Of a DNA stretch of 64,000 bases, positions 58,201 to 64,000 are shown one piece after another. Every line of letters starts with the position of its first letter. The stretch's first letter is position 1. The stretch spans positions 450,501 to 514,500 of the forward strand of contig JAQJVL010000260.1 in the NCBI GenBank assembly GCA_035578905.1, in the 5' to 3' direction. A program made the position numbers and the translations under genes. This stretch comes from Stictocephala bisonia. Taxonomy: Eukaryota; Arthropoda; Insecta; Hemiptera; Membracidae. The notes beneath the pieces were generated by a model. The model saw only the letters and a list, made by a program, of their open reading frames with translations. It did no database searches and had not been told where the DNA came from.

Positions 58201-60036
58201 TGGCACCTAAGCCTATGAATTAAGACACTATATAATTTATAATGCATTTTAATCAGGTTTTTAATAACGATGTTATCAAAACAAGTCAGTATCTTATTTT
58301 TAAACCGTTATGCATCTACATGAAAGTATAAAATTGGCATAAGTCAATGTTTAGTTTTACAAAATAACATTTTAATATTTTACACATAATTCTGCACACA
58401 TTTTGGCTATCATAGAGCTAATGTACAAAAATGTTTTACAAACCATTAGAAAGATACAAAGTTGAATATTTTCTTTGAAATGAATCTTTTTCACATGTCT
58501 TACTCTAATGAATTACAAACAACTTAACTTTAGTATCAAAATAAATACTGTGAGATGAACTTATTGCTGTAAATACATTATGCATATTTAATATTTTTGA
58601 TATTTTTTTATTAAATAAAAAAGCATACAACATGCAAAAACTAGAGTGTTCAGATTGAGAGTTTATCATTGTGCTAGGAGATCTAGGATTAAATAAATTA
58701 TCTACAAAATCCACACCCAATGATTTAAAAAAAAAAAAAACAGTTCAAGGGTGTAAATTGGGCACATACATCATATAAATCTCCGAAAAGCCCAGGTTAG
58801 AAAGGCAGTGATGTCACAGGAAAGCCCAAAATATATCATGTACTACATACCCCAACTTTAAGTACACTAGTATAACTGATTACTGGGATTGAATTAAAAA
58901 GAAATTTGTTGGTATCTCTTTCTCCTTCCCACACTGTGTACGATACTTATATCATGATTTGGTAGTTACTTCTAAGATTATAGATATGCTCAAGCCACGA
59001 AGAAAATTTTTGGTTAGAATTGGTAAATAATCACTTATTATACTGTGAATGGTGATCTATTACCAATTTGTTATAAGCCATATTTTTGTCAATTGTATGC
59101 CAATTATAATTTAAACATAACTCTTTACTTAATCAAGATTTGAAGTAAGAGTTAAAACTGACTTCACAAACACACATAAATGAGTGTACTTTAAATTTGT
59201 TAAAGTAATTTTGAAAATTTCGTGCTCAATTTTGTTAAAATTTTATTTCTAGTATTAAAGTGGACTTCTAAACAAAGTAAGAAAGATTTTCTGTGAAATA
59301 TCCCAAAAATGTCTGTCATTTGCTTATGTTGTTTTGTAAGTAATAAGATACATAGTTGTCTTTAATTATTGTATTCTTTTGTGTTTATATTCTTAGTACA
59401 TAAATGTTGTTTTAATAATGGCAGAAAACTGAAGAAATTTGTAGTTCACTTGATTATTAAGCTGGGTCACTGACTCTGACTATTGGTGACAAGGTTACTA
59501 CAAATAACATTGTGTGGGAAGTGCACTGCCTAGTGCAACAATCTATAAATACAGAAAGGACGGAAATAAAGGGATGAGAACTGAACATGCCCTCATTTGC
59601 AGCATATGTGTAACACTATACTCTTTATCTCATACATATAGTAGTGCAAATCTACTTTATTTCACCATCGAAGAAATAAGCTACCTTTATTTTGATTTAA
59701 ATCGAATTGTACAGATTCTAAATAGTCACAATCTGAATAGACGCGAGCCCGCTGTACTGTAAAACATGAACTCATGTAAAACAACATCAACTCTCATAAT
59801 TCCAAACTTGTGAGAGTGATTATTCTGTTTTCTGATAATGTGAAAAATAATTAGTTCCTTACTAACAATTATTACACATTAATAAAGATGTTTAGTTCAA
59901 ATTTATTATTTTTATTAGGTCTCATGCTTGGGAATGTTCAACATGTGGAAAACTCTCGGATATACTAAGTAAAAACAGTTCTGGAAGACCAGTATCCCAA
60001 GATGAATCAAATTTTATCCAAAATGTAGTTTTCAAG
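31556..60036 (+). CDS. UBE2J1: UBE2J1-type ubiquitin-conjugating enzyme E2 (exons 1-4, 3' end missing)
   Basis: Exon 1 (31556-31592) encodes MEFERKYNTKSP and ends ccag|gtaaaa. Introns have phases 1, 0, 2 and 0, and the four exons give 184 uninterrupted codons. UBE2J1 is an ER-anchored E2 that takes ubiquitin from E1 and serves ER-associated degradation. The UBC fold is complete: DNLFEWHFTVQGPSG, YHGRILLPTEYPMKPP, then NGRFEINKKICLSISGHHPE with the active-site Cys near residue 93. The classic HPN motif is absent, as usual in the J class. The Ser-rich linker and C-terminal membrane anchor (about the last 130 residues of the 318-residue human protein) are not in the visible sequence. ttaatttcag at 31536-31545 suggests a 5' noncoding exon upstream. 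UBE2J2 fits less well. Confidence 0.93.
31593..32043. other. Start of UBE2J1 intron 1
   Basis: AT-rich intron with no recognisable feature. The last bases (aattatataggcaaaca) begin a roughly 180-bp tandem unit that is interrupted by the transposon at 32048. Confidence 0.6.
32048..34989 (-). mobile_element. Unclassified TIR transposon, TTAT duplication, 2,942 bp
   Basis: The termini are inverted repeats: left GGGTCATTGTCAAATTAACT, and right, reverse-complemented, GGGTCATTGTCAAATCAATT. They are flanked by TTAT on both sides (32044-32047, 34990-34993). A nearby duplicate of the target (35152-35180, ggcaaacattatacaac) is the empty site. Twelve copies of GTAACACTCATGAG or close variants lie in both orientations at 32247-32635 and 34183-34603, flanking one spliced gene. 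The 4-bp duplication and GGG ends recall Sola or Kolobok elements, but I cannot place the superfamily. No catalytic domain is visible, so this is probably an internally deleted copy. Confidence 0.8.
32895..34433 (-). pseudogene. Transposon gene: coiled-coil protein with C-terminal folded domain
   Basis: Exon 1 appears to be ATG alone (34433-34431) followed by gtaagt. Exon 2 runs 33946-33837 (ATKKPKLTAAEKQK, in-frame TGA, then YMEKRRSDAEREAAYKAKQK). Exon 3 starts at 33679 after ttttcag. Exons 2 and 3 join in frame through a split Arg codon. The product is very basic at the start, then coiled coil (NKKLKDQVRDLNFKLKSAQT), an acidic linker, and a compact C-terminal domain (GVHVLVKLVGG, YQYVGVCQTDIEEDGEVKL, QIVGVLPNPDIKLKGK). 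A frameshift lies near 33020. The N- and C-terminal parts resemble ends of larger transposon proteins seen in many animals, so a catalytic middle may be deleted. Function unknown. Confidence 0.65.
34990..35335. repeat. Tandem repeat of about 180 bp, with empty site
   Basis: The unit (ttatacaacatatatttatg through aaaagtcacacaaa) occurs at 34990-35151 and again from about 35165 to 35335. The start of the first unit is at about 32025-32043, on the other side of the transposon. The second unit preserves the uninterrupted target. Confidence 0.9.
35336..35652. repeat. Orphan piggyBac-like terminus
   Basis: The end reads CCTAGGG|TTAA at 35642-35652. Two 17-bp palindromes, CGCCTCAAATTGAGGCG (35575-35591) and CGCCTCAATTTGAGGCG (35616-35632), lie just inside. 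TTAA and a CCCTAG terminus are piggyBac hallmarks. The other end and any transposase belonging to it were not found. Confidence 0.45.
35680..37790. repeat. Inverted-repeat element family, clustered copies
   Basis: Copy A (35680-36473) has inverted ends GGTAATTATGCACTTTCTTG and its complement. Copy B (about 36826-37400) is an internally shortened version. Copy C begins near 37400 in the opposite orientation and continues after the piggyBac at 40071-40230. Shared inner words include cctgccggccgtcactccgg and tgcatttttctggctg-like blocks. No protein is encoded, so it looks like a MITE-like family. A diverged relative lies at 51400-52560. Confidence 0.7.
37799..40066 (-). mobile_element. piggyBac-type transposon, nearly complete
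   Basis: TTAA flanks both sides (37795-37798 and 40067-40070) and the termini are CACATT...AATGTG. Subterminal blocks resemble each other (gggtgatcagggtggcgcgc near 37962 and cgactgatccgggtggcgcgc near 40001). It carries one piggyBac transposase gene on the minus strand and splits copy C of the inverted-repeat family, which resumes at 40071. Confidence 0.75.
38129..39738 (-). pseudogene. piggyBac transposase, two lesions
   Basis: Start ATG 39738 (MVDDSDSDEIEYGSSEGG) gives the acidic N-terminus typical of the family. A frame change near 39580-39530 and an in-frame TGA at 39055-39053 (directly after WRGRL) are the only breaks seen. Catalytic Asp residues appear in STDESMMLWRGRL, HALFMDNFYNSFSL and MKGTDRHDQLMSYY. 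The C-terminus has a Cys-rich zinc-binding region (CRVCYKAGRKY to CSACPGKPGLCAVQCF). The enzyme excises and inserts the element at TTAA without footprints. With both lesions this copy is presumably inactive. Confidence 0.88.
40071..41589. other. Intron 1: end of repeat copy C, then AT-rich sequence
   Basis: 40071-40230 is the tail of copy C, followed by a long T run (about 40230-40256). At 40274-40292 TTAACCCTAGAAGTGGCGG looks like another piggyBac-type terminus pointing right. No gene is seen in the rest. Confidence 0.5.
41590..42340. repeat. AT-rich tandem repeat, three diverged units
   Basis: Units of about 260-290 bp start near 41590, 41875 and 42135. Each runs ttttactct...taatctnaatac, a short TAA/A run, ttgaactncctgaat, aaataaatga, then tagtaaatac and a tttaagtttg block. 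Confidence 0.75.
42355..44722 (+). pseudogene. Non-LTR retrotransposon, EEP tail and RT, degenerate
   Basis: The end of an endonuclease (KACLDHIFTDQGT) is at about 42395. A linker (KPWITVSLIKCIRLRDK; RLNYIRYRNHLNAVIKRAK) and RT pieces follow: SNFRPISLLSTLIGE, LIFIDLAKAFDSIDR (motif A), GVVEGSNLGTLLFL (a degraded GVPQGS motif B) and LLVDDTAVLF (a YADD variant). The tail ends in WLLGTSYDYAEDLLKSIYT at 44722. Several frame changes and stops make it dead. The motif B loss is severe. Confidence 0.75.
44723..45349. other. Intron 1 spacer, AT-rich
   Basis: The first part is probably the 3' untranslated region of the preceding non-LTR element. Nothing else is recognised. Confidence 0.4.
45384..46959 (+). 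pseudogene. Retrotransposon ORF1: coiled coil, SGNH esterase, macrodomain
   Basis: Segments in order: a coiled coil (RILKEELCKYKAENKELQ, 45384-45495); an SGNH esterase with block I DSHGRDLGHLLEQK (its leading Gly codon is now TAG, 45772-45774), block III DDYILVLAGT, and block V TTHGLHLN near 46160. From ATG 46296 comes a macrodomain: GFAHSISADLESERSPSAGV, AVVFRDVFGKPL, LITKPKYHQKPT, then LICSPMGCLRD. These match TARG1/OARD1 motifs (AHCIS.D, GAGIAV.F...FG, LITK....KPT, GCGLD), including the Asp of GCxxD. Such folds bind or hydrolyse ADP-ribose adducts. A Ser/Pro/Thr-rich tail ends at TAA 46959. At least three frame changes and a TAA near 46675 break it. Confidence 0.75.
46970..49868 (+). pseudogene. 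Retrotransposon ORF2: EEP endonuclease and RT, degenerate
   Basis: Endonuclease pieces: ISILHQNIQHFSSSKLAL, ILSEHKLQDFK (Glu), TIVGLYRTPD, IFLTGDINIDVL, and LSDHDAQLLEI near 47715. Many stops follow to 48270. RT: ILPTFSKIFERVMHI, IFMDLSKIFDRVCHNSL (motif A), YGVPQGSILGPLLFL (motif B), CLYADDCNLV (motif C, intact) and DQIKFLG at 49298. The C-terminus (GIRFYNNLPKDILAIDNF) ends at 49868. Motifs survive but the frame does not. Confidence 0.82.
50258..50325 (+). repeat. tRNA-like stretch, possible SINE head
   Basis: gtagctgagcggtctaagg resembles a Leu/Ser tRNA A-box region, and gagaattcaaattc is a weak B-box match. No complete cloverleaf closes, so it is more likely a SINE head or tRNA relic than a tRNA gene. 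Confidence 0.35.
50326..51390 (-). pseudogene. Non-LTR retrotransposon 3' fragment, minus strand
   Basis: Reading leftwards: GVLQESIMGPLLFLCY (a degraded RT motif B, about 51300), LKEHNILLNAQKTNFVRF, TSVKFLGLTI, then from about 50979 KKRMDKILKQQKRAIRIILK and the C-terminal tail (YKGIKFLKYLLRSIKNE), stop near 50455. The catalytic motif C was not found. A TTTATTTATC start at about 50320 marks its 3' end. Confidence 0.7.
51391..52560. repeat. Diverged relative of the inverted-repeat family
   Basis: Blocks such as ttgaaaactattgtggtatac, ttttaccgaaagattt with acaatgtcacaa, and a middle with gatggccttccagcc echo 35680-37790. No gene is seen. Confidence 0.45.
52561..53242. other. End of UBE2J1 intron 1
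   Basis: No recognisable element. It ends with the T-rich tract and tgtag acceptor of exon 2. Confidence 0.5.
53243..53448 (+). CDS. UBE2J1: UBE2J1 exon 2
   Basis: It follows a T-rich tract and tgtag, and ends ctaacg|gtaatt. It completes the Ala codon split after exon 1, continues VKRLMREACELREATEEY, and runs through the first half of the UBC fold to NIILLT. Length 206 bases. Confidence 0.93.
53449..54082. other. Start of UBE2J1 intron 2, with piggyBac-like end
   Basis: TTAACCCATTGCGGATCGTG at 53681-53700 has the form of a piggyBac terminus next to TTAA. No partner end or transposase was found. Confidence 0.4.
54083..54772 (+). repeat. 36-bp minisatellite, about 19 units
   Basis: Units alternate between cagtaccactgtgcgtgtat followed by ggtcgggtgggtgggt and forms with gtacatgtatgggtgggcgg. 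This is the largest of three loci. The unit is twelve codons long, so several frames stay open by chance. Directly after it, tttggggg tgaag cccccaaa (54790-54810) forms a strong hairpin. Confidence 0.92.
54811..55973. other. Rest of UBE2J1 intron 2
   Basis: AT-rich intron with nothing recognised. It ends in the tttgtttcag acceptor. Confidence 0.5.
55974..56164 (+). CDS. UBE2J1: UBE2J1 exon 3, active site
   Basis: It follows tttgtttcag and starts in phase 0 (PNGRFEINKKICLSISGH), carrying the catalytic Cys. It continues WSIRTALLALIAFMPTPS and IDYSPEERQVLA, and ends agaaa|gtaaga with a split Lys codon. Length 191 bases. Confidence 0.93.
56165..56977. other. Start of UBE2J1 intron 3
   Basis: AT-rich, no feature recognised. 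Confidence 0.5.
56983..57942 (+). repeat. Solo LTR of a related Gypsy family
   Basis: It begins TGTAGC and ends GGTGGGGGATGGGTCTCA, flanked by ATGTC on both sides (56978-56982, 57943-57947). Inner blocks match the large LTR: cggctgagctgggggtg near 57012, ggtaccgtgctatattttct near 57428, and the last 150 bases. At 960 bp it is less than half the length of the LTRs at 7865 and 15186, so it is a shorter or deleted subfamily. It probably arose by LTR-LTR recombination. Confidence 0.8.
57948..59918. other. Rest of UBE2J1 intron 3
   Basis: AT-rich, with an A run near 58727-58740. No element or gene recognised. Confidence 0.5.
59919..60036 (+). CDS. UBE2J1: UBE2J1 exon 4
   Basis: It follows tttttattag and ends ttcaag|gtgagt. 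It encodes SHAWECSTCGKLSDILSK and FIQNVVFK, the Cys-containing segment after the UBC fold. Length 118 bases; it ends on a codon boundary, so the next exon starts in phase 0. Confidence 0.88.
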
Positions 60037-60401
60037 GTGAGTGCTGAAAATATGATCATTTATACATGTAGGCTTGATTAATTAGGCCAGAATATAACAT
60101 TTGTTGTAGTTGGATAGGACCACCATAAGCTGAATTGGTATGAGCGGTAAATTCACCAGCCTGGGGAATATACTACTGAAAAGAGAGTCCCGAAAATTTG
60201 ATCAGAGTGTAATCCAAAAATAAATAAATAATACAAAAGCTTTGTTTGAATAATAATAATTGTGATTGTTTTTTTATTTTTTTTTATTTTATTTCAATTA
60301 AGAACCTTAAAGCTCAGAAACTTTCAATGGATTATGGCATATCTTGACACTAAATAACCTAACACATGGGAAAATCTTTCAAAACACGAATTATCAATTA
60401 A
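60037..60401. other. Intron after exon 4, possible SINE
   Basis: gctgaattggtatgagcggt near 60129 weakly resembles a tRNA A-box region, and a short aataaataaataat tail follows near 60223. This could be a SINE but is not strong enough to name. Confidence 0.3.
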
Positions 60402-61923
60402 TTAACCCATTTCATCCCAAATTATTTTTTTCACTTTTCTCTTAAAAACCTCATATTTATCAATCATTAGTATGTTCTAAAATAATTATATTAAAATGTT
60501 ACCGCTTACATAAAAAATATAGCTTGTTGGCAAATGTCGACAATGGGAAGAAATAGGTACACGTTGATGCTGTAGACATTTGTTGACAGTGGGCATGATC
60601 AAGAGAGTGATTCTTATCAACATATTATTGACTAAATATTTGTTTTAGTTTGCAAATAGGTCTAATTAAGTCTATAATAAACATATTGAAAGTGAAATGT
60701 TTGTTTCTTTATTATATTTAATCACACAGTAATATTTGCACTGACATGTGAAAATTTGATGAAACAATGTAAAATAAAAATCATATTAGCCATGAAAATA
60801 TCATTAAAACTACAACTTTAGCTATACAAAGTGAGCAATTTTCACTAATTAACAATATTGTACTTTATTGTGAAAAAAAATTAAATATTTAATAATTAAT
60901 AAGAAATGAGCTTAAATTTAATACAATGGTTATTATTTGTCATGAAAACAAATACTAACATTACAACAACTTTTACAGTACAAAGTGACCAATTTTCACA
61001 ATTTTACAAAATTATACCAATTAAATAGCATTGAAAATCTGAATAATTAAAACTAATTACACAAATATTTACAAAGGTTTAGTTTGGGTGTTTATGAAAT
61101 GCTTCTGTACAATGAATGTGGCAGTCTACATTGGATACCTTGCATTTTTTCCTAGCAGCTTTCCCACAAAATGCACAATGACTTTGCTTTTCAAGATTGT
61201 GAGCTTGATTGTCAAAACGAATTTCTGGCAACACTCGACTTGATACCTTAGAGATAGGTCTCCCTGTTGATGGCGATCCTTGCCGTAAACTGCAAAGAAA
61301 GTTTGAACACTTGTCTCATAAATCCAAGAAGATCTAATTTTTCTTCATTTCCTCTTGGTGTCATAGGATATAACAACCAAGCATTATTCATGCTGACATT
61401 GAGCAGGTAGGCCAGTACAATTTTTTATATCTTAGATTTATTCAGTAACATGCTACGTTTTTATCCAAACGATCTACTCCTCCCATGTTCATATTGTACA
61501 AAGTAACACAGGAGGATTGATCGACATAAATATGTTTTTTTTTTCACTGGATGACCAACGCTTTGCTTTACTCATTGGTTGGAGACCAGTTGCTATTGAA
61601 GCCATAGTAAAGACATTGTTGTCTTTATACCCGATAAGCGTAATATTGGTTTGTTTGTCTGTTAGCTGATGAAAACTTCCTCTGGGGTAACCTTTTCAGT
61701 TGCTTACTTCATGAAGTGGTGCTTTTTCAACTCTGTCTAAACATACTGTTCTAGACAGTTGGCCTTTACTTTTTAACTCCTCCAATAGTCTGAAAGATGT
61801 AAAAAAATTGTTGAAAAATAGGCTGTACTTTCGATCATTTAGTAGATTAGAGATTAGGTCTATGACAACTGATCCCCTAAACCTAGTTCTGGTTTGGTTA
61901 CGCCACCTTTTCCCTGGTAGAGT
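60402..61923 (-). pseudogene. Second piggyBac element and transposase, degenerate, runs into gap
   Basis: TTAA followed by CCCATTTCATCCC at 60402-60418 is a candidate terminus. Reading leftwards from the gap, the gene gives GSVVIDLISNLLNDRKYSLF, then FFNNFFTSFRLLEELKSKGQ, KAPLHEVSN, a stretch with several stops (61300-61560), and the Cys-rich end (QSHCAFCGKAARKKC, DCHIHCTEAFHKH), stop near 61086. In active relatives FFDNFF carries a catalytic Asp; here it is Asn. The N-terminal half lies in or beyond the gap. Confidence 0.72.
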
Positions 61924-62419
61924 NNNNNNNNNNNNNNNNNNNNNNNNNNNNNNNNNNNNNNNNNNNNNNNNNNNNNNNNNNNNNNNNNNNNNNNNNNNNN
62001 NNNNNNNNNNNNNNNNNNNNNNNNNNNNNNNNNNNNNNNNNNNNNNNNNNNNNNNNNNNNNNNNNNNNNNNNNNNNNNNNNNNNNNNNNNNNNNNNNNNN
62101 NNNNNNNNNNNNNNNNNNNNNNNNNNNNNNNNNNNNNNNNNNNNNNNNNNNNNNNNNNNNNNNNNNNNNNNNNNNNNNNNNNNNNNNNNNNNNNNNNNNN
62201 NNNNNNNNNNNNNNNNNNNNNNNNNNNNNNNNNNNNNNNNNNNNNNNNNNNNNNNNNNNNNNNNNNNNNNNNNNNNNNNNNNNNNNNNNNNNNNNNNNNN
62301 NNNNNNNNNNNNNNNNNNNNNNNNNNNNNNNNNNNNNNNNNNNNNNNNNNNNNNNNNNNNNNNNNNNNNNNNNNNNNNNNNNNNNNNNNNNNNNNNNNNN
62401 NNNNNNNNNNNNNNNNNNN
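61924..62419. other. Assembly gap (496 N)
   Basis: Run of N. Open frames across it are artefacts. Confidence 0.99.
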
Positions 62420-63455
62420 AAAATCACACTTGTTACCCTCAAGTTGACCACTGGTGCTACTCAAAGTAATGACTGATAATACCTAAGTTGACTAAAAGTA
62501 ATCCCCAATGTAATTATCACAGGTACTACCTAAGTTGACCTCGGATACTACCCAAGGTAATCAGGTGTCAGGTGTCTACCCAAATTGACCATGGTCTACC
62601 AAAGGTAATCATAGATGCTATCGAAGTTGGCCATGGGAGCTACGCAAGACAATCATAGATTTTGCCCAATATGATCACTGGTGCTACCAAAGGTAATCAG
62701 AGATAATACCATAGAGGAGGACCAAGAGTACTACCCAAGATAATCAAAGGTACTACCCAAGTTGACCATGGGAGCTACCCAAGTCAATAAAAGGTACTAC
62801 TCAAATTGACGACTGATATTACCCAAGGTAATCAAGTGTGCCCACTCAAATTGATCACGGGTGCTTCACGAGGTAATCACATATTCTACCAGACAAGATC
62901 AGGGGTACTACCTAAGATAATCGAAGGTACTATCCAAGTTGACCACGGATGCTACTCAAGGTAATCACAGGTACTACCCAAGTTAATTAGGCCGGGCTAC
63001 TCAAATTAACTACGGGTTCTCCCCTAGTAGCTACTCAAGTTGACAACCAGTGCTACCCAATGTATTAAGGGGTGGCTACTCAAGTTGACCATGGGTTCTA
63101 TCCAAAGTATATAGGTACCAAGTTGACCCCTGTTCTACTTAAATTAATCATAGGTACTACCCATGTTGACTCCGGGTGCTACTCATCACGGATGCCCAAG
63201 GTAATCAGGGATGGCTACTAACGTTGACCACAGGTCTTACCCTTGGGTCATCACAGGCACTACCCAAGTTCACCACCGTAATTATGGGTGGCTACCCAAA
63301 TTGACCGCGTGTTCTACCTAAAATAATTACAGTTCCTACCTAAGTTGACCACAGGCTCTACTCAAGGTAATCATGAGTGGCTTCCCAAGTCACAAAGGAG
63401 CCTACCCAAAGTAATCACAGGTACTATCTAAGTTGACCACGAGTACTACAAAATG
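62420..63455. repeat. 22/44-bp satellite array, about 1 kb
   Basis: Diverged units alternate ggtaatcacaggtactaccc and aagttgaccacgggtgctac. Reverse-complemented, they match the arrays at 21643 and 24793. The gap borders this array, so the assembly may have collapsed here. Confidence 0.88.
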
Positions 63456-64000
63456 AATATCTTGCATATAGTTACATGAATTGTAATTTTTTATGTATTC
63501 AAATAATCTATATACATTATATATGACCTTGATCGCTTACGACTCATTATGTAACTCGTCGTATTGTTACAGTATTTAGGCACTGCTTTATTTTGATTGT
63601 TGGTCATTTTTAACAGTCGTGTTTAAAAAATATTCATATTTAGTAATTTGTGTAGGCCTAATTGAATCATATTAAATTAATCACTCTTAAAATACTGTAA
63701 AATATTTATTAGTAAAACTAAAACTTTTGAAAAGTAATTGTGTAAGAACTGTTGTCGAAGTAAAATAATTGCTTTTCTCATGACAATGGGAAAATTGAGC
63801 AAGATAATAATATATTATTTTAATTATAATTGATATCATTCATACGGTATGCTTCAGTTTTCATCTCTGTCCGCGAAAATGTTTGTTGTAACAAAATGTC
63901 TGCTTTTTGAATCCAAATTGTCCCCGTAGTGTTATTTTCATGTATTGTAGTAATTCATTCAGCATACTTCAGAAGCAAATAAAAAAGTGGCCACATTTCA
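63456..64000. other. Right edge, AT-rich
   Basis: No gene or repeat recognised. It is presumably still intron of UBE2J1 if the gene continues. Confidence 0.4.

Noticed and set aside
61696..62476. ORFs of about 190-250 codons spanning the N run
   Set aside because: Most residues are undefined. Only the piggyBac part outside the gap is supported.

Overview
This is a eukaryotic (animal) window, very probably from an arthropod and most likely an insect. The one host gene I recognise is a spliced UBE2J1-type ubiquitin-conjugating enzyme. Its four visible coding exons (31556-31592, 53243-53448, 55974-56164, 59919-60036) have canonical GT-AG boundaries and join in frame. Everything else is mobile DNA, its wreckage, satellite arrays or AT-rich intron. 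There is no bacterial-type gene organisation, and I recognise no intact rRNA or tRNA gene or CRISPR array.

Region 1-6165: two copies of a Polinton/Maverick terminal inverted repeat face away from each other. The left copy (379-673 plus 4444-4471) is split by a degenerate PIF/Harbinger transposon whose two genes interdigitate on opposite strands. The right copy starts at 5835. Region 5835-21642: one decayed Polinton with integrase, packaging ATPase, a conserved Polinton protein, an F-box-like gene, a gene with fibre-like repeats and a protease fragment. Its ATPase gene is split by a young, coding-intact Ty3/Gypsy LTR retrotransposon on the minus strand (7865-17231, 4-bp TTGG duplication, about 2.04-kb LTRs). 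Region 21643-25176: satellite, a Penelope-like element with a mutated RT active site and a hammerhead-like 3' end, a minus-strand non-LTR fragment, and more satellite. Region 25177-31235: an Ac-type hAT element holding a nested CR1-like retrotransposon.

From 31556 to 60036 the window is the UBE2J1 gene. Intron 1 (21.65 kb) contains an unclassified 2.94-kb TIR transposon with a TTAT duplication, a dozen 14-bp subterminal repeats and a neighbouring empty site (32048-34989). It also contains a clustered inverted-repeat family into which a piggyBac element has jumped (35680-40230), a degenerate non-LTR element (42355-44722), and a second non-LTR element (about 45350-50230). The first ORF of that second element carries a coiled coil, an SGNH esterase and a TARG1/OARD1-like macrodomain. 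After it come another non-LTR fragment and a distant relative of the inverted-repeat family. Intron 2 holds a 36-bp minisatellite of about 19 units. Intron 3 holds a solo LTR. Beyond exon 4 are a second piggyBac pseudogene, an assembly gap (61924-62419) and a roughly 1-kb 22/44-bp satellite. The remaining UBE2J1 exons, including the C-terminal membrane anchor, must lie in the gap or beyond the window.

The two strongest leads are the non-LTR ORF1 that fuses an esterase to an ADP-ribose-binding macrodomain, and the unclassified TTAT-duplicating transposon whose first coding exon is a lone ATG. The Polinton fibre-repeat gene, its F-box-like neighbour and the interdigitated Harbinger genes come next. 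All domain calls are from reading the translations by eye; no database search was run.
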